From: Pristionchus mayeri
Lineage: Eukaryota; Nematoda; Chromadorea; Rhabditida; Neodiplogasteridae
Reading direction: 5' to 3'
Length of the DNA: 64,000 bases
NCBI GenBank assembly: GCA_036245805.1
Contig: BTRK01000002.1
Span: 27,087,067 to 27,151,066, forward strand
Shown here: positions 8,339-36,500 of the stretch, one piece after another
Position numbering within the stretch: the stretch's first letter is position 1
How the letters are laid out: the number at the start of each line of letters is the position of its first letter
The notes under the pieces: generated by a model
Seen by the model: the letters and a program-made list of their open reading frames with translations, nothing else
Databases searched by the model: none
What the model was told of the DNA's origin: nothing
Program-made: the position numbers and the translations under genes

Positions 8339-10210
8339 ATATGAGTGACTATCTGAGAGGATTAAGCATGTGCCGTACAACGAAATATAAAGTCTCAATT
8401 TGAAGATTGTTCTAGGGGTAACTTTTCGCGTAGAGTTCGAAAATCTACCTTAGAAAGCCGTTTCTCTGACCCATCATTTCCTGTGTCGCGCTGTACCTGG
8501 GTGGTCGGTTTTTGTAACTTTTGAACGGCTCATCCAAACTCCATAAATGTATAGTGATTATGAAATATCTCGACGAAATAAGCATTTTTATTGTTAGAAG
8601 TGAAGAGCTAACTCATATGTGAAAAAAGTTTAAGCCATTTGAATTCTCAAAATTGGTGCCTTGACTCCTTAAACTCGGAATGCCCTTTTTTGAACATGTT
8701 AATTGGATTCCACGTGAAAAGCTACCCCTAGGAGCATCTTTTCGCTCCAAAAGAGCGGGATGTATGGGGTTTCCCGCTTGGGAAAAGAAGTTATGTAAAA
8801 TCTCAGTATAAATATGTATTTTTCAGGCAAACCTTCGTGATTTCAGACCACTATTTATCAAATATTTACTATTCAAGAATGCAGAAGTATAATTACGCTT
8901 GAAAATGCGGAGTTTCGCTCATTCTTAAAAATCGATTTTTTCATCTTCAAAAAATCTCCATTTTGAACGTTGCTAACTTTAAAAATGCAATTGAAATATC
9001 GCATGTTCAAAGTAATTCGTATAATATGTACCGACTTAAATGAGAAAAAGTTGTATAGAGGGTCCCACACATTGTGATTGATGAAATATTATTGCATGGA
9101 AACGCTGTTTTGAGAGTGCGTAAAAATAATTTATGAAAAATCAATGCGTATTTTCGAGGGGATTCGACTAATTTTAGACCTAAAACAATGTTGGTGATTG
9201 GAAAACGTGTTCTTTATTGCAAATTCCAACGATCCAAAAAATATCAAATTTTTATCATGTGTAAATCGAAATTTGTAAAACAAAGCAAAACCCACTCTGA
9301 TCAATGTCAATCGAGAAAACTCGTGTTCAAAAATATTACTACGTGAAAATTTCTCAAAATTTTACGAACATGCTTCCGCAATATAATTTATTTCTCATAC
9401 GGAAGTTTAAAAATCGCATTTTCTTGCAAGAATATTACATAAATCACAATTTGTGGAGCCTCAATACAACTTTTTCTCTTTTATGTCGGTACATATTATG
9501 CGAATTAATTGCAGCTTGCGACATTTCAATTGTATTTTTAAAGTTAGCAACGTTCAAAATGGAGATTTTTCGAAGATGAAAAATCGATTTTTAAGAATGA
9601 GCGAAACTCCACATTTTCAAGCGTAATTATACTTCTGCATTCTTGAATAGTAAATATTTGTTAAATAGTGGTCTGAAAAAAAAAAAAAAATTGTTAAATA
9701 GTAGGTTTGCCTGAATAATACATATTTATACTGAGAATTTACACAACTTCGGTTCCCAAGAAGCGGGAAACCCCATGCATCCCGCTCTTTTAGAGCGAAA
9801 AGATGCACCTAGGGGTAACTTTTCACGTGGAATCCAATGAACATGTCCAAAAAAGGGCATTCCGAGTTTAAGGAGTCAAGGCACCAATTTTGAAAATTCA
9901 AATGGCCTAAACTTTTTTCACAGATGAGTTAGCTCTTCACTTCTAACAGTAAAAATGCGTATTTCGTCGAGATATTTCATAATCACTATACATTTATGGA
10001 GTTTGGATGAGCCGTTCAAAAGTTACAAAAACCGACCACCCAGGTACAGCGCGACACAGGAAATGAGGGGTCAGAGATACGGCTTTCTAAGGTAGATTTT
10101 CGAACTCTACGCGAAAAGTTACCCCTAGAACAATCTTCAAATTGAGACTTTATATTTCGTTGTACGGCATATAGCTGGAATTGCTCAGTTCTCTCAGATA
10201 GTCACTCATA
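8339..10210. repeat. Large imperfect palindrome (foldback) inside the Maverick
   Basis: The left arm (8339 to about 9090) reappears inverted as the right arm (about 9440 to 10,210), with roughly 90% or better match by eye and a spacer near 9100-9430. Outer parts of both arms carry the last codons of the protease gene (SDYLRE... and NEI-stop), the left copy with an internal deletion. The arms otherwise are AT-rich non-coding DNA with shared blocks such as GGGGTAACTTTTCGCG. Since the palindrome includes gene DNA next to it, it is better read as an inverted duplication than as an inserted transposon with fixed ends. I see no coding capacity inside. Confidence 0.85.
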
Positions 10211-10644
10211 TGTACTCTGTGCGCTCTAGCAAGATAGTGCCTTGTAAAAGCATCGTCGTAGTTCGTGTTGAGAAACCGACGGACAATTGTGGTGAAACGT
10301 CTTCGACGAGCCAATTCGCACAAGACGTACACAGCATATCCTCCGCAAGTAACTTCGTCGATTGATTGGTGAGGTATTGAATTGAAGTGAACTTGACGTC
10401 CTATAGCACGACACCAACGCTTAATTACGGTCGGCAACGTGCCAAAACTGTCAAATACGTAAACAGTTGCACGACGCACATAAACAGCAAACCAATGGGA
10501 ACCTGGTTGATTATGTGTATCAACATTAACAATAAAGCACACCGGATGCCTATATTTAGTAATATTAGGTAAGTGATCACTAGGAAAACATCATAGATAA
10601 TAATGTTTTGTATACGGGTCTCGAGAGAGAATACCATTCAACAT
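10150..10644 (-). pseudogene. Maverick adenain-like cysteine protease with one in-frame stop
   Basis: The 164-codon frame begins at the ATG at 10644. The start has the SRDPYTK motif shared with adenovirus protease, which cleaves virion precursors. Catalytic residues can be assigned as His50 (GSHWFAV), Asp65 (VFDSFG) and Cys100 (VTCGGYAVY), with Gln93 a candidate oxyanion residue. Domain order and length fit the family. A TGA at 10,593-10,591 (codon 18) interrupts the frame; everything after is open to the stop at 10,150. An internal ATG at 10,542 would drop the N-terminus but keep the catalytic residues. The last codons are copied in inverted form at 8339-8392. Confidence 0.85.
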
Positions 10645-10664
10645 GACGGTATCCTTGGTAAATG

Positions 10665-11225
10665 AGTCAATAATGAAAATATTTTATAAATATTAGAGAA
10701 ATTGCAATGTTTAAATGACAGCCGGGTCGAAATTTCCCGCTCCAAGAGCCTCGTATTACCGTATTGACTGAAATCTGAGTGAATAGATAATTGACAGCCG
10801 GTTTACGCTAGTTGATGTTTTCAACATTATTTTATTATTTTATATATTGACTGAAATCCGAAAGAAAACAGCTAGGTGCGAGTAATTGACAGCCAGTAGG
10901 TGAGGTTTTCAACATAATTTTATAAATATTGATTGAAATCCACATGAATTCACCAAGGTGTGAACCACAATTGACACCCAGCTCATGCCCATGTCGGGGT
11001 TGAGGTTTTCGACATTATTTTATAAATTATTTAAATATTGATCGAAATCGCCCTTCAACATTAGTATCGATTGGTTATTGATTGAAATCGGCGGCATCAT
11101 CAAAGGGTGAGAGACTACCGCGGGGAGAGGGAGACTACCCCGGGAGGAGGGGCTGACACCCGCAGGGGAGGGCCTAGGGTCCACAAATCCAATGTTGATC
11201 GGTTATCGATTGAAATCTTAAGCAC
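10665..11225. repeat. Degenerate ~110-bp tandem repeats beside the Maverick
   Basis: A unit containing 'attgacagcc', 'gaggttttcaacattattttataaatattga' and 'ttgaaatcc' recurs about five times (near 10,665, 10,780, 10,850, 10,930, 11,010) with a spacing of about 80-115 bp. It decays into a GC-rich stretch (11,100-11,190) and a last 'tgttgatcggttatcgattgaaatc'. It may be the subterminal region of the Maverick or an unrelated minisatellite. I could not match it to the other end because the left terminus is outside the window. Confidence 0.55.
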
Positions 11226-11306
11226 TCATATTCTACTCATGCCATCCCCTATACATTTAACAAATACCATGATTTTTAGGGGGTGTAGCTCTTATTTGGA
11301 GACATC

Positions 11307-11899
11307 CTATGGGGTCTCTCCTTCTCCGACCCAATGGGCTCCCCTGTGGTTGTTATGGTAGAGGGTATATCTATGATCCCCTGTTATGAGCGGGTCCTTC
11401 CATCGATCCCCACCGTAGAGAGTGAGGAGGGTTTTGGAATCATCGATTCCGCGTCCAATGTTACCTTGTGTCAGGTCATGAGGTATGAATCGACCGATAA
11501 GTTTCCTGATTCCAAGGGTTATCAAGCCTTTCTCTACTGTGCTATGGTGGGCTCGTAGTGTATTGGTCATTTTAAGGACAGTTTGAAATGGGTCCCTTCC
11601 CACAACTTTCTTCAACGTTTCAAAATTTAAAACACGAGGTCTCCCAGATCTATCCTGATCATCGAGGGAAACGTCGTATTCATCGAATCGATGGAACCAA
11701 TTCCTGATGGTTTTGTAGAGAGGACTTTTGTGCCATAAATATTCTTCAGTAGGGAATCCAAATCCTTCATCGTGGTGCAGGATGGAAAGAGGTAAAGCAG
11801 AACATAGCGGAAGTGAATGTCACTAGGAACATAATTCGTTACTCTACTAGGGCATTGCTGAAGGGAAGGGAATGGGGAGTTGTTTATTATAAAGGACAA
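11307..11899 (-). pseudogene. Mariner-like transposase pseudogene
   Basis: Reading leftward, three frames together give the mariner order: an N-terminal helix-turn-helix region, WFHRF and DDQDRSGRPRVLNFETLKKVV near 11,630-11,690, then the second helix-turn-helix (HHSTVEKGLITLGIRKL), the linker FIPHDLTQ (normally W/VPHEL), and ITGDHRYTLYHNN, which aligns with the catalytic TGDEKW region. The catalytic Asp is retained but EKW is changed, and the C-terminal half with the other acidic residues is missing. Frameshifts separate the parts. It is a dead element fragment. Confidence 0.75.
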
Positions 11900-13180
11900 T
11901 CACTGATTGTTATTCACTAGGAAATAGAAAACGCCAAAGTGCACTTGCGACGAGCAGTGTTAAAACAAACCACTGACAAAGACTTTCCGGACAACCTAAT
12001 ACATGGAGTGCTTTGCCAAAATGTAATCAGTTCAATTATTTGTCGACGTACCTTCATTTTCTCCTTTTGGCCTCATGACTAATTGGATATGATTGAACCA
12101 ATGCGCGATGGAAAGAGTAGCCATCTACTCTACCGACAAATATAACAATATGAAATCGGGCGGCAACTAAAATTTTTATCACGGAAGCGAAAATTTAAAA
12201 ATCTAACATTACTTTCTGGACAAACCTGATACTTAAAGAAGGAGTAACACGAAAAATAGATTGTACGTGTGGAATAGTGATTGTCGTAGAGGCCTGAAAT
12301 CCGATGAGAAATCACTTTATCTGAAGTGACACAGATGACACACTTTTGCACACTCTTCCATGCTAAATGACACCACGAGAATATGAAGACGATTGGGATA
12401 TGTGAGTTCCGACCAGGTACATGTTAACTGTTAAAGCTACTTATTTATTAGTATTCGGCAGGGCTAAGTCAGGGGATAGCTCCCTTTTTGGGAAATGTAA
12501 TCTTTCATCGAACACTAACATCGAAATTGATCCTATGTTGTTGACCCTTAATCAACAATTCTGAAAATATATTGTTCCTAAAAGTAGAAATGGCGTGAGT
12601 CTTTCTCAAATCTCTCTCAAATCTTTCTCAATTATATGTAGCAGCATAGTTTACCATAGAATCGCACTTATTTAAAAGTCAGTCTGACTGTTCCGAGAAG
12701 CAGGAAACGGTATCGATTTAGAAGTGTTACGTCGGAAATGTTTGAATTCATTGCTGTGTAAATCGTGCACTATTAATTAAATCATGTTCTCAGACGTAGT
12801 TTTCAAAGAATTGTGAATGGGCTTCTCACTACACTATATTATAATGTACAGCTATTTTTGCCAATAAAATAAGACATCCGGGAATTATTTTTAGAACAGT
12901 GAAAATTTTACATTTGATAAAACTTGCTTTACCAGGATTTCCAAAAAGCATGAAGCGATTCGAACATATGCATATTTCCTGATAAACATTATCGAGCTAG
13001 CTTGAGATCCTTAACGGAAAGGATTTTAAGAGGGCTCAAACATTATGGTCCAAATCTAAAATTACTTTCTGGAAGCCTAACGTTTGTGTTTGTATTAGAT
13101 TTTTTTGTATTAGATTTTTTTTTATAAATTGTAAAACTTGTGTGTTGTTTGTGTGTTGAACGAATGTGTTGAACATTCAT
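11900..13180. other. Gene-free AT-rich stretch
   Basis: I see no convincing coding region, RNA gene or repeat structure here. The longest open frames lack recognisable motifs and are interrupted. It separates transposon debris on the left from a glycosyltransferase fragment on the right. Confidence 0.5.
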
Positions 13181-13185
13181 TTCAG

Positions 13186-13690
13186 GAAGGAAAATCGCTG
13201 GTTATTTTCCTTGTGGGTAGATCAGTGTACGCGGAAGAGCTCAAATACGGAGATTTGCTTAATGTAAACACTGATGATACCTATCGGAACAAGGTGATTT
13301 TCAGTGCCAGCAAATTAATCACTGATTCAACTTTAGATCGAAATTGGTTTTCGATGGATCAACGAAAATATTCCATCAGAGTTCGTAGCCAAGGTAGATT
13401 CCGATACTGTTGTTCACATTGATCGGTTTTATGTACAGCCTGAGGTACAGCAAGGTTCAAATGAATGGTTGGCTTGCATTGCTTCCTCAGACGTCGAATC
13501 ATACCGAGATCCCTGGTCAAAATGCTTAATTTGTCCCACTTATTTTCGAAAAAAAATGAAGAATAGGTGCACTTCGAGAACTGATTAGCCTCTCGAAGTC
13601 AATCCGACTTACTGTTATGGGCCAGGATACGTTATGAGAAGATACACTCTTGAGCATATTGTGAAGCACATGGGTAAACTTAAGGTAAGC
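13186..13690 (+). pseudogene. Partial family-31 glycosyltransferase (galactosyltransferase-like) gene
   Basis: Three exon-like blocks match, in order, the minus-strand glycosyltransferases at 48.9-61.8 kb. The first is 13,186-13,293 (GKSLVIFLVGRS to DDTYRNK, with acceptor TTCAG and donor GTGATT). The second, from about 13,337, reads IEIGFRWINENIP and has the metal-binding VDSDTVVHIDR motif. The third, ending at 13,684, reads CYGPGYVMRRYTLEHIV with donor GTAAGC. The signal-peptide exon, the first catalytic exon, the ExD exon and the C-terminal exon are not seen nearby. It lies in opposite orientation to the cluster. It is probably a stranded, non-functional duplicate. Confidence 0.7.
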
Positions 13691-13699
13691 CATGAATAC

Positions 13700-15200
13700 A
13701 TTTTTTTTTCAAAGTAAAAATACGAGAAGAATAACGCGGGAACTCAGAGTCAGTGGAGATTTTGGCATGCTCTAAAGTGTTGTATACTTTTGTAGTGATA
13801 GATAAGACATCGATTTTTTTAAGTTTCTGAGAAATTAAACACATATTTAAATAGACTCCCATGCTGACTGCAACATCACAACTTCCACTTACGATGTCTT
13901 CGCCTCCTCCTGTAGTGGAACAGACATTATAGTTCCTAATTTATTTCATATCTACATCTTTATTCGTTCGGCGAGTCGATACACTATTTGTAGTGAAGAG
14001 ACCGTGACTCGAATCGCGAACTGTGCTATGAGAAGGTGTGAATTGTGGACAATATACATAATTACACGGTACATTATTCCAGATTTCGTATTTCAAATTG
14101 AAGGTCTTTGAAGCGTAAGATGCATTATTCACGGAAGTTGGTGAGCTAAACTTCACAAAATGATATTTCGCCATAGGAGTACACAATATGTAAGATCTTT
14201 GAAATCTCTACGATGTGATTTCAATAATTCGGACTTTTGTTCCCCTCCTCATCCTCTGATTGCGAAATAAGAGTAGGGGAGGATAACGAGCTAGCAACCT
14301 CTCCTCGTTTTGCCAACCATAATCACAAGTGGCTTGAGTCCATAAAAAAAAGAGAAAAATAAAAAATATTTTTTAAAAAAATAGAGAAAAATAAAATTTA
14401 AAAAATAGAGAAAAATAAAAAAAAATTCCAAGGGTATTCTCAGTCGAGTTTGGCTTCCACTCGTGTGGATCAATGGACAACATATCTGATAAACCAGAAA
14501 ACCATGACAAAGTAGAGAAACGGAAGCATTCGAAAGTATTCGAAAGTACTGGAGCATGCCGGAGGTGTGTCGAAACATTATCGAATGTGTTATCAGCGTG
14601 AAAAGAATGAAGCGAGTATCTACAAGCGGCGTATTCATGCACATGTCTATTCAAGCTTTGTGCGAGGGCCACAAAATGTTCCGACTCTCACAAAAACGCT
14701 AGATCAATTGAATTATCAAATAAATGATTTTTTGGGATCCTAAGAGTGGGAACTTTGATGAGGAGAGAACGGAATCACAGCCGAATATCGAACATCTGTG
14801 AATCGGAATGAAATGTGAACGATGCGAACACATTGCAAATTGATTTTTAGTGTCGAATAGTCTGATCTACCCCCAAAGCCTCGAACTAGATCACAAATAT
14901 TAGGGACCAGATTGTTCAGGCTAATATTCTCAACGAAGACGCTGGTGGATCGCAATGAACAAATTATCAATTTTTGTGTTGAGAACATATAAATTGTGCA
15001 ATACTCAGCTCATACGTCAGAGCCTCGAACTAGCACACACTGATAACGGGCCCATCTTATCGGGCACATCTCCCTCACTGATTCTCAAGCGAAAGCTTAA
15101 AAGCAAAAGCGTTTTCAGTTTGAGTGATTCCCTTCTTTTGAACAGTACGTGCTAGAATTTTCTCATATTTTGCCCTCAGAGACTAGGGGTTCAACAATTA
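13700..15200. other. Gene-free region before the ABC transporter, with an A-rich tract
   Basis: No gene recognised. A purine-rich low-complexity tract (AAAAATAGAG repeats) occupies about 14,340-14,430. The last few hundred bases before 15,213 should contain the transporter promoter, but I see no defined motif. Confidence 0.45.
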
Positions 15201-15212
15201 CACTACATCCGA

Positions 15213-30805
<15,593 letters not shown>

Positions 30806-31180
30806 TGAACGGATGCAATTTGTTTAGGTTTTTCCATATTCCAAATGTCATATCATCTCAAATCTATTATGTCGATTTTTTATGTTGATTTTGAAATGTA
30901 TTAATTTGGTTGGTTAATTTATTGTCAAACTGATATCCGGCTATAATAAAATGAAATTATGAACAAAGATGAGCAATTTATTTGTTACAATTTCGAGAGT
31001 GAAGATGTGAACCATTTAGAGGGTCAGATTTCAAAAGTTTCTCGGATTCTTGAATGATGCTTCACAGTTAGAGTGGTGTGTGAGAATCCGCTCCAGGGAG
31101 TTGCCGGGGTCAATACTTTGACGACTATCTGATTACTAATCGTGGCGCAATCTTTCAATTTTTTTAAAAATAAAAATAAA
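30806..31180. other. ABC transporter 3' flank and convergent intergenic region
   Basis: It holds the probable 3' UTR with AATAAA near 30,943, and then sequence up to the end of the minus-strand F-box pseudogene. I see no other feature. Confidence 0.5.
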
Positions 31181-32475
31181 TAAATTTAAAATACCTCATA
31201 TTCCTCAGCATTGTAACTTTTCATGGGATTATCGCCACATGTTGCTGAGAAGTACATCTTTTTGGAAAGGAGTGGTATTCCCTGAAATAATATAATGTAT
31301 TTCCAAGTTAGGCTCTCGAGAACCTCTCTCAGTTTGTCCACAGAACTGTGCTCGAGATACGCTTTGTAGAATCGATTATTGATGGAAAATTTGTCCAGTC
31401 TCTGGGACAGCATATTCATAATGACAGGTGCCCAGTCGTAATTCCAAAGTCCAAAGAAGTAGTTGCTACGCTCGTCAATTTCTTTCACGGATTCTTGCTG
31501 TATAAAGAGTGATGGAAGAAATCTGGCTAGTTCTACCAAAAATCCAACTGAAATCGATTGATTTTTTTATTTTTTTTTTATTTTTTAATTTTTTAAAATA
31601 GCATACCTTTGTCAAATACGCAGTTAGTTCCCAAAATGAGTGAGAGCTGGCCGACATTTCTTCGTGGAATTGTATCGATTATATGGGACCTGCAAGAGAT
31701 TACAACGAGAAAACAAAAATTGTTTTACTAAAACTCACGCCACGTTTTCTGAAAGGCTCTTTACTTTAACTCCCAGCTTTCCGATTTCCGCACATTCAAA
31801 AATTCGCGAAACTGCATCCAATTCGCTGCTGCGGGTACATTCAGTAAGCCAGACTCTGCCGATGCGTCTTCCCATACACTTCCTATCGCCGCAGGAATAA
31901 TTTCATCTCCATCGCGCATATGTATAATATATTCCTAAATTTATCCGTATGATTTTTAAAAATAAAATCCAATAATCGAGCCTTCGAATTTTCAGATGTG
32001 AAAATATTTTCGAAATAGTCAAAATCAGCCAATCGTAAACGTAGATTGAAAAGCTTTGATTTTATCTTAGAAACTTCTATTGTAATCAGCAAATGTCTCT
32101 GGAATAATGACATGATTACAGGCTATCGTACGAATCTACCTTTTCCTGCCAGAGAATATTCCCTGTTATCTGCACTCCTTCGATAAACTGTGTTGCACAG
32201 ACTGCGTATTCGTCGACAACAAATTTAAGACAAGCGGACACCTGAAATTGATTTTTTTAGGACGAATATCTTGTTCAGTCAGATATTAAAGGCGACACTG
32301 TAATAAACTAGCCTGTCTTGGAGAGAAAAGCTCTTCTGGAATGTACTCAAAAAGAGTCCAAGCGAGGTCTCGAGGTAGGCGTTAAATTGGAGAGAAACTA
32401 TCCAAGTCACGAGTGGTATTTCATTGGACTTGTGTAGCAGGAGGAGGAAAAGCGTCCATCCAAAATTAAGAGTTC
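31180..32475 (-). pseudogene. F-box family gene, degraded paralogue
   Basis: Exon by exon this matches the gene at 38.9-40.2 kb: an F-box-like exon near 32,320-32,470 (RLPRDLAWTLFEYIPEE), VSACLKFVVDEYAV (about 32,140-32,240), KSKLFNLRLRLADFDYFEN, SSELDAVSRIFECAEIGKLGV (about 31,740-31,850), and a last part with NYDWAPVIMNMLSQRLDKF. The family tethers substrates to SCF ubiquitin ligases through the F-box. Here the F-box exon has an in-frame TAA just before RLPRDL and a TGA after the first twelve codons, and a one-base deletion near 31,895 shifts the frame in the fourth exon. I conclude it is dead, unless an undetected upstream start is used. Confidence 0.7.
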
Positions 32476-32657
32476 AAAGGGATGCAATACATACTAGAGC
32501 ATACATATAAGTGGAAGTTTGTATTCCAGATGTCAAAACATCAAACCGGTTGAATGTCGTAATAAAAGATGCGCTCCGCACATCGGGTCTCACTTATTTC
32601 GAAAATAAAGAAAAAGACCCTGAAGAACACGCTTTTTAAAGCGTCTAGAGAGGTATA

Positions 32658-33547
32658 TCAGGCTGTTGCAAAAGTCTTGTGGTTTTTGTGTCCATACTTT
32701 GAACGATCATAACTCTCAAATCTCAATTGCCAACAAACATGGTATTGTTTAGGGATATGCTTGAACTTTGTTCACGTATATTTCAATCAAACCGATCTTG
32801 CAACCAACGCAAGGAATTATGATTAAAATAATTGCAAAACATGCACAAAATTTAGCTTTAAATGTATTTATCTAGATATTTGAAGGGGAAATTCATGAAA
32901 CACCTTGATAATGTTGGGTGAGAAGTATCATTGATGTTCTTTCAAAAAATAGGTTAGACCTGTCATGTGAGTGGGTTTGAACAAAATTACATGATAACAA
33001 AAACATGAGCAGACCCACGCTACATGTGACTTGTAACTGCTTTTCTGAATGGAAGACCAAGCATAAAGGCTCCGTCATCTGTACGCTGTATGCACCCACG
33101 AAGAGGCTATATTCGCATAAAAAAATATCAGGGCCTGCTTCTTCTCCCTTTCAGAAAATTTGAATTTCTTATTTTTCAGAAATATGCAAAATCATCACAG
33201 AAATGCAACAATGCAGTCATTTCCAGATTCCTCGAAAGGATGTAACTTCCAGCATTCATGAGAAAAAATATTTATATGGTAAAGATGGGAGCTTTATATA
33301 ACCACCAGGAATGGAGCGTCAGAGGAAACAGAATATTGAGAAATGTTGCTTTTTCGATGGATGAATTTTCGTAATTTTAACTGTATCCTGTTCACTCCTC
33401 TCCGATTAGGCAATGATGATAGAGTGCGCTTATGAAAGAGTATACAATGCCTCATTAGTAATCAATATCACGAAGTTCATCGATCAATCCAACAGGAAGA
33501 TTGAAGGCAAAATATCAAAATCCCACAGGACTTTTGCAACAACCTAA
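32658..33547. mobile_element. Mariner-type element, degraded
   Basis: The right end reads as TTAGGTTGTTGCAAAAGTCCTGTGGGA on the minus strand and the left end is a diverged version (TCAGGCTGTTGCAAAAGTCTTGTGG). TA flanks both ends (32,656-32,657; 33,548-33,549). The 890-bp length is like the element at 24,507. No intact transposase is seen. A fragment of the same right end appears inverted at about 36,988-37,126. Confidence 0.75.
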
Positions 33548-36500
33548 TATTATATGATTACAATTCACTGGATATTATTGCTTACCACTCACAAATCAAA
33601 TATTCGATGCTAATATAATACTATTAAGAGACCGTCCACCAGAGAACGTAACAGGTCCACGGATGGCTAAAAATTCGATAAATCCCAAACTTTTTTTTCT
33701 GAAGTGTGGGTACCGAGTGCTGATTGACGGCCGCAATGAATAAGTCTAGGGGTCGATTTTGAAAAAGTTACAGGTACCCCCCATTTTGGGGGTCGAAAAA
33801 TTCGATATCTCAGAATGACACGTGATATTGCTTTTATGGTGTATGTTCACGCGTAGAACACTTTTTCATCAAAATAATCGAGTATATCGATCTGAAAATG
33901 TCCGAGGTGCACATTCTCGATACGATTTTCGAAATCTACGTAAAAATATATCACGTGCATCACGAGTCAGTGGAGGTGTGCGGGAACAATTTCCAAAAGT
34001 TTGCCCAGTATACTCCATATCATTATGTGAGAACATCATAGGCACGATAAACTGCAATTTCATGGCCTTTGGTTTCAGATCCGTCATTTAGGAAAATTCC
34101 GGTTTTGAGTACGGCAATTACGTATTTCAGCTCTGAGATGAGGTAAAGAGGTGGCATTGGTCTCATTTTGTGCGCAAAAATATTTCCAGAAACTTTTATG
34201 TTTATGCTAAGCGATTGGATAACTGTTTGAAAAGTTGTGTTCGATAAACCAATGTTTAGACTATAATAAAATCTATAATTATTTTCGGAGATACAGTTTC
34301 CCGGAATTTTATTGCAGAATATGAAAGTTAGTATATATATCTATAAAATAAAAATATAAATTGAGAAATTTAAGAATGTGTATTTTTGAAATTCTGTCCC
34401 GAATGTCGGAAGATGTGATAGCATCAATATAAATTGGACAAGTACTGAACAGCAAAATATGAGATGGGTGTATCTAATACACCCATCTCATATTTTGCTG
34501 TTCAGTACTTGTCCAATTTATATTGATGCTATCACATCTTCTATTACCTTGTATGAATGATAGATGCGCAATATGGCACTGTGAACCTGAAAGTTTCACT
34601 GATTCTGAAAAATCGATTTTTCCAACTCGATTTTTGCAAAGTTTGGATGATATAAACTAAACACAATTGAATCAAACCCGGCTAACTCAAAGTAAAAGTT
34701 AAACTAGATACCCGTGTAAGTGAGCAAATTTCTAAATGAAGGTTTTCGGATTGCGAAAGCTCAAGTTGTATTCACTCGAATACGCGTGATCGACGGTGTC
34801 AAAATTAATTTAAATTCGATTTTGATGAAATTGTTGTGAACATTGCTTAGCATTGAGCTTCGAAAATCTTGATTTGTTTATTTCTGTCAACATGCACCTA
34901 ATCGTTTGCAATTGTAATGGTTACTGAAAATTTTGAAATTTTCAAATATCATTTTTTTTAGATTTTTCAAATAACGTGTTATATTTAGTTTTATCAATAG
35001 TTTCTGATCGTTCTAAACGAGTTGTGATTTTCGAAGCATAATGCTAAGCAATATTCACATTAATTTCATTAAAATCTAATTTAAATAAATTTAGACACTG
35101 TCGATCTTGCTTATTCGAGTGAATACAACTTCAGCTTTCGCAATCCGAGAACTTTCATTTAGAAATTTGCTCACTTACACGGGTATCTAGTTTAACTTTT
35201 ACTTTGAGTTAGCCGGGTTTGATTCAATTGTGTTTAGTTTATATCATCCAAACTTGGCAAAAATCGAGTTGGAAAAAATCGATTTTTCAGAATCAGTGAA
35301 ACTTTCAGTTTCACAGTGCCATATTGCGCATCTATCCTTCATACAACGTAATATGTATTAGACACACCCATCTCATATTTTGCTGTTCAATACTTGTCCA
35401 ATTTCTATTGATGCTATCACATCTTCCTACATTCGGGACAAAATTTCAAAAATACACATTCTTAAATTTCTCAATTTATATTTTTATTTTATAGATATAT
35501 ATACTAACTTTCATATTCTGCAATAAAATTCCGGGAAACTGTATCTCCGAAAATAATTATAGATTTTATTATAGTCTAAACATTGGTTTATCGAACACAA
35601 CTTTTCAAACAGTTATCCAATCGCTTAGCATAAAACATAAAAGTTCCTGGAAATATTTTTCCGCACAAAATGAGACCAATGCCACCTCTGTAGCTCATCT
35701 TTGCGCTGAAATACATAATTGCAGAACTCAAAACGGGAATTTTCTTAAATGACCGCTCGGAGACCAAAGGCCATGAAATTTCAGTTTATCGTGCCTATGA
35801 TGTTCTCCCATAATTATATGGAGTATACTGGGCAATCTTTTGGAAATTGTTCCCGAGAAGTCTATTTTTTCTCCACTGACTCGTGATACACGTGATATGT
35901 ATGTTGGGAAATTTTCAGAATTTTAAAAAACAGACTTTTGAGATGTTGTGATCCAAAGTACGAAAAATACGTCAAATTGATGAACATGGGATCGCATGGC
36001 TCCGAAAATTTTCGCCCCCTGTAGCTCAACTGGTCTAAATGCAATTCGTTATGTCTTATACAATCAGTTCCATCATATTTCTACTTCGAAAAAGCGAGAA
36101 AATCACAAATCTGAAAATTCATTTTTTGAGCCTCTGTTCGAAAAAATATCGATTTTTTAAAATTATAAATAAAATAGGTTTTCCGATATTTTTCCATGCG
36201 TAGAAACCGAATTTTCATGTTAGAGCTCATGAAAAGCATGTTTGGCATCATTTTGGCCAAGATCAATTTTGAACATTTTTCGATTTTTTTGAATATTTAA
36301 CTTTTTCAAATTTATGTTATATATGACTTTGCCACCTAAAAGTTGATTAAAATGATTGTATAAGACATAACGAATTGTATTTAGACCAGTAGAGCTACAG
36401 GGGGCGAAAATTTTCGGGGCCATGCGAACCCATGTTCATCAATTTGGCGTATTTGTCGTACTTTGGATCGCAATATCTCAAAAGTCTGTATTTTAAAATT

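Noticed and set aside
8339..10210. The palindromes as long-read or amplification artefacts
   Set aside because: Arms differ by scattered substitutions, deletions and nested insertions, which an artefact would not produce. Spanning reads would still be useful.
1609..10644. A reassigned stop codon (alternative genetic code) for the Maverick genes
   Set aside because: TAG, TAA and TGA are all involved, and host genes here end in normal stops.
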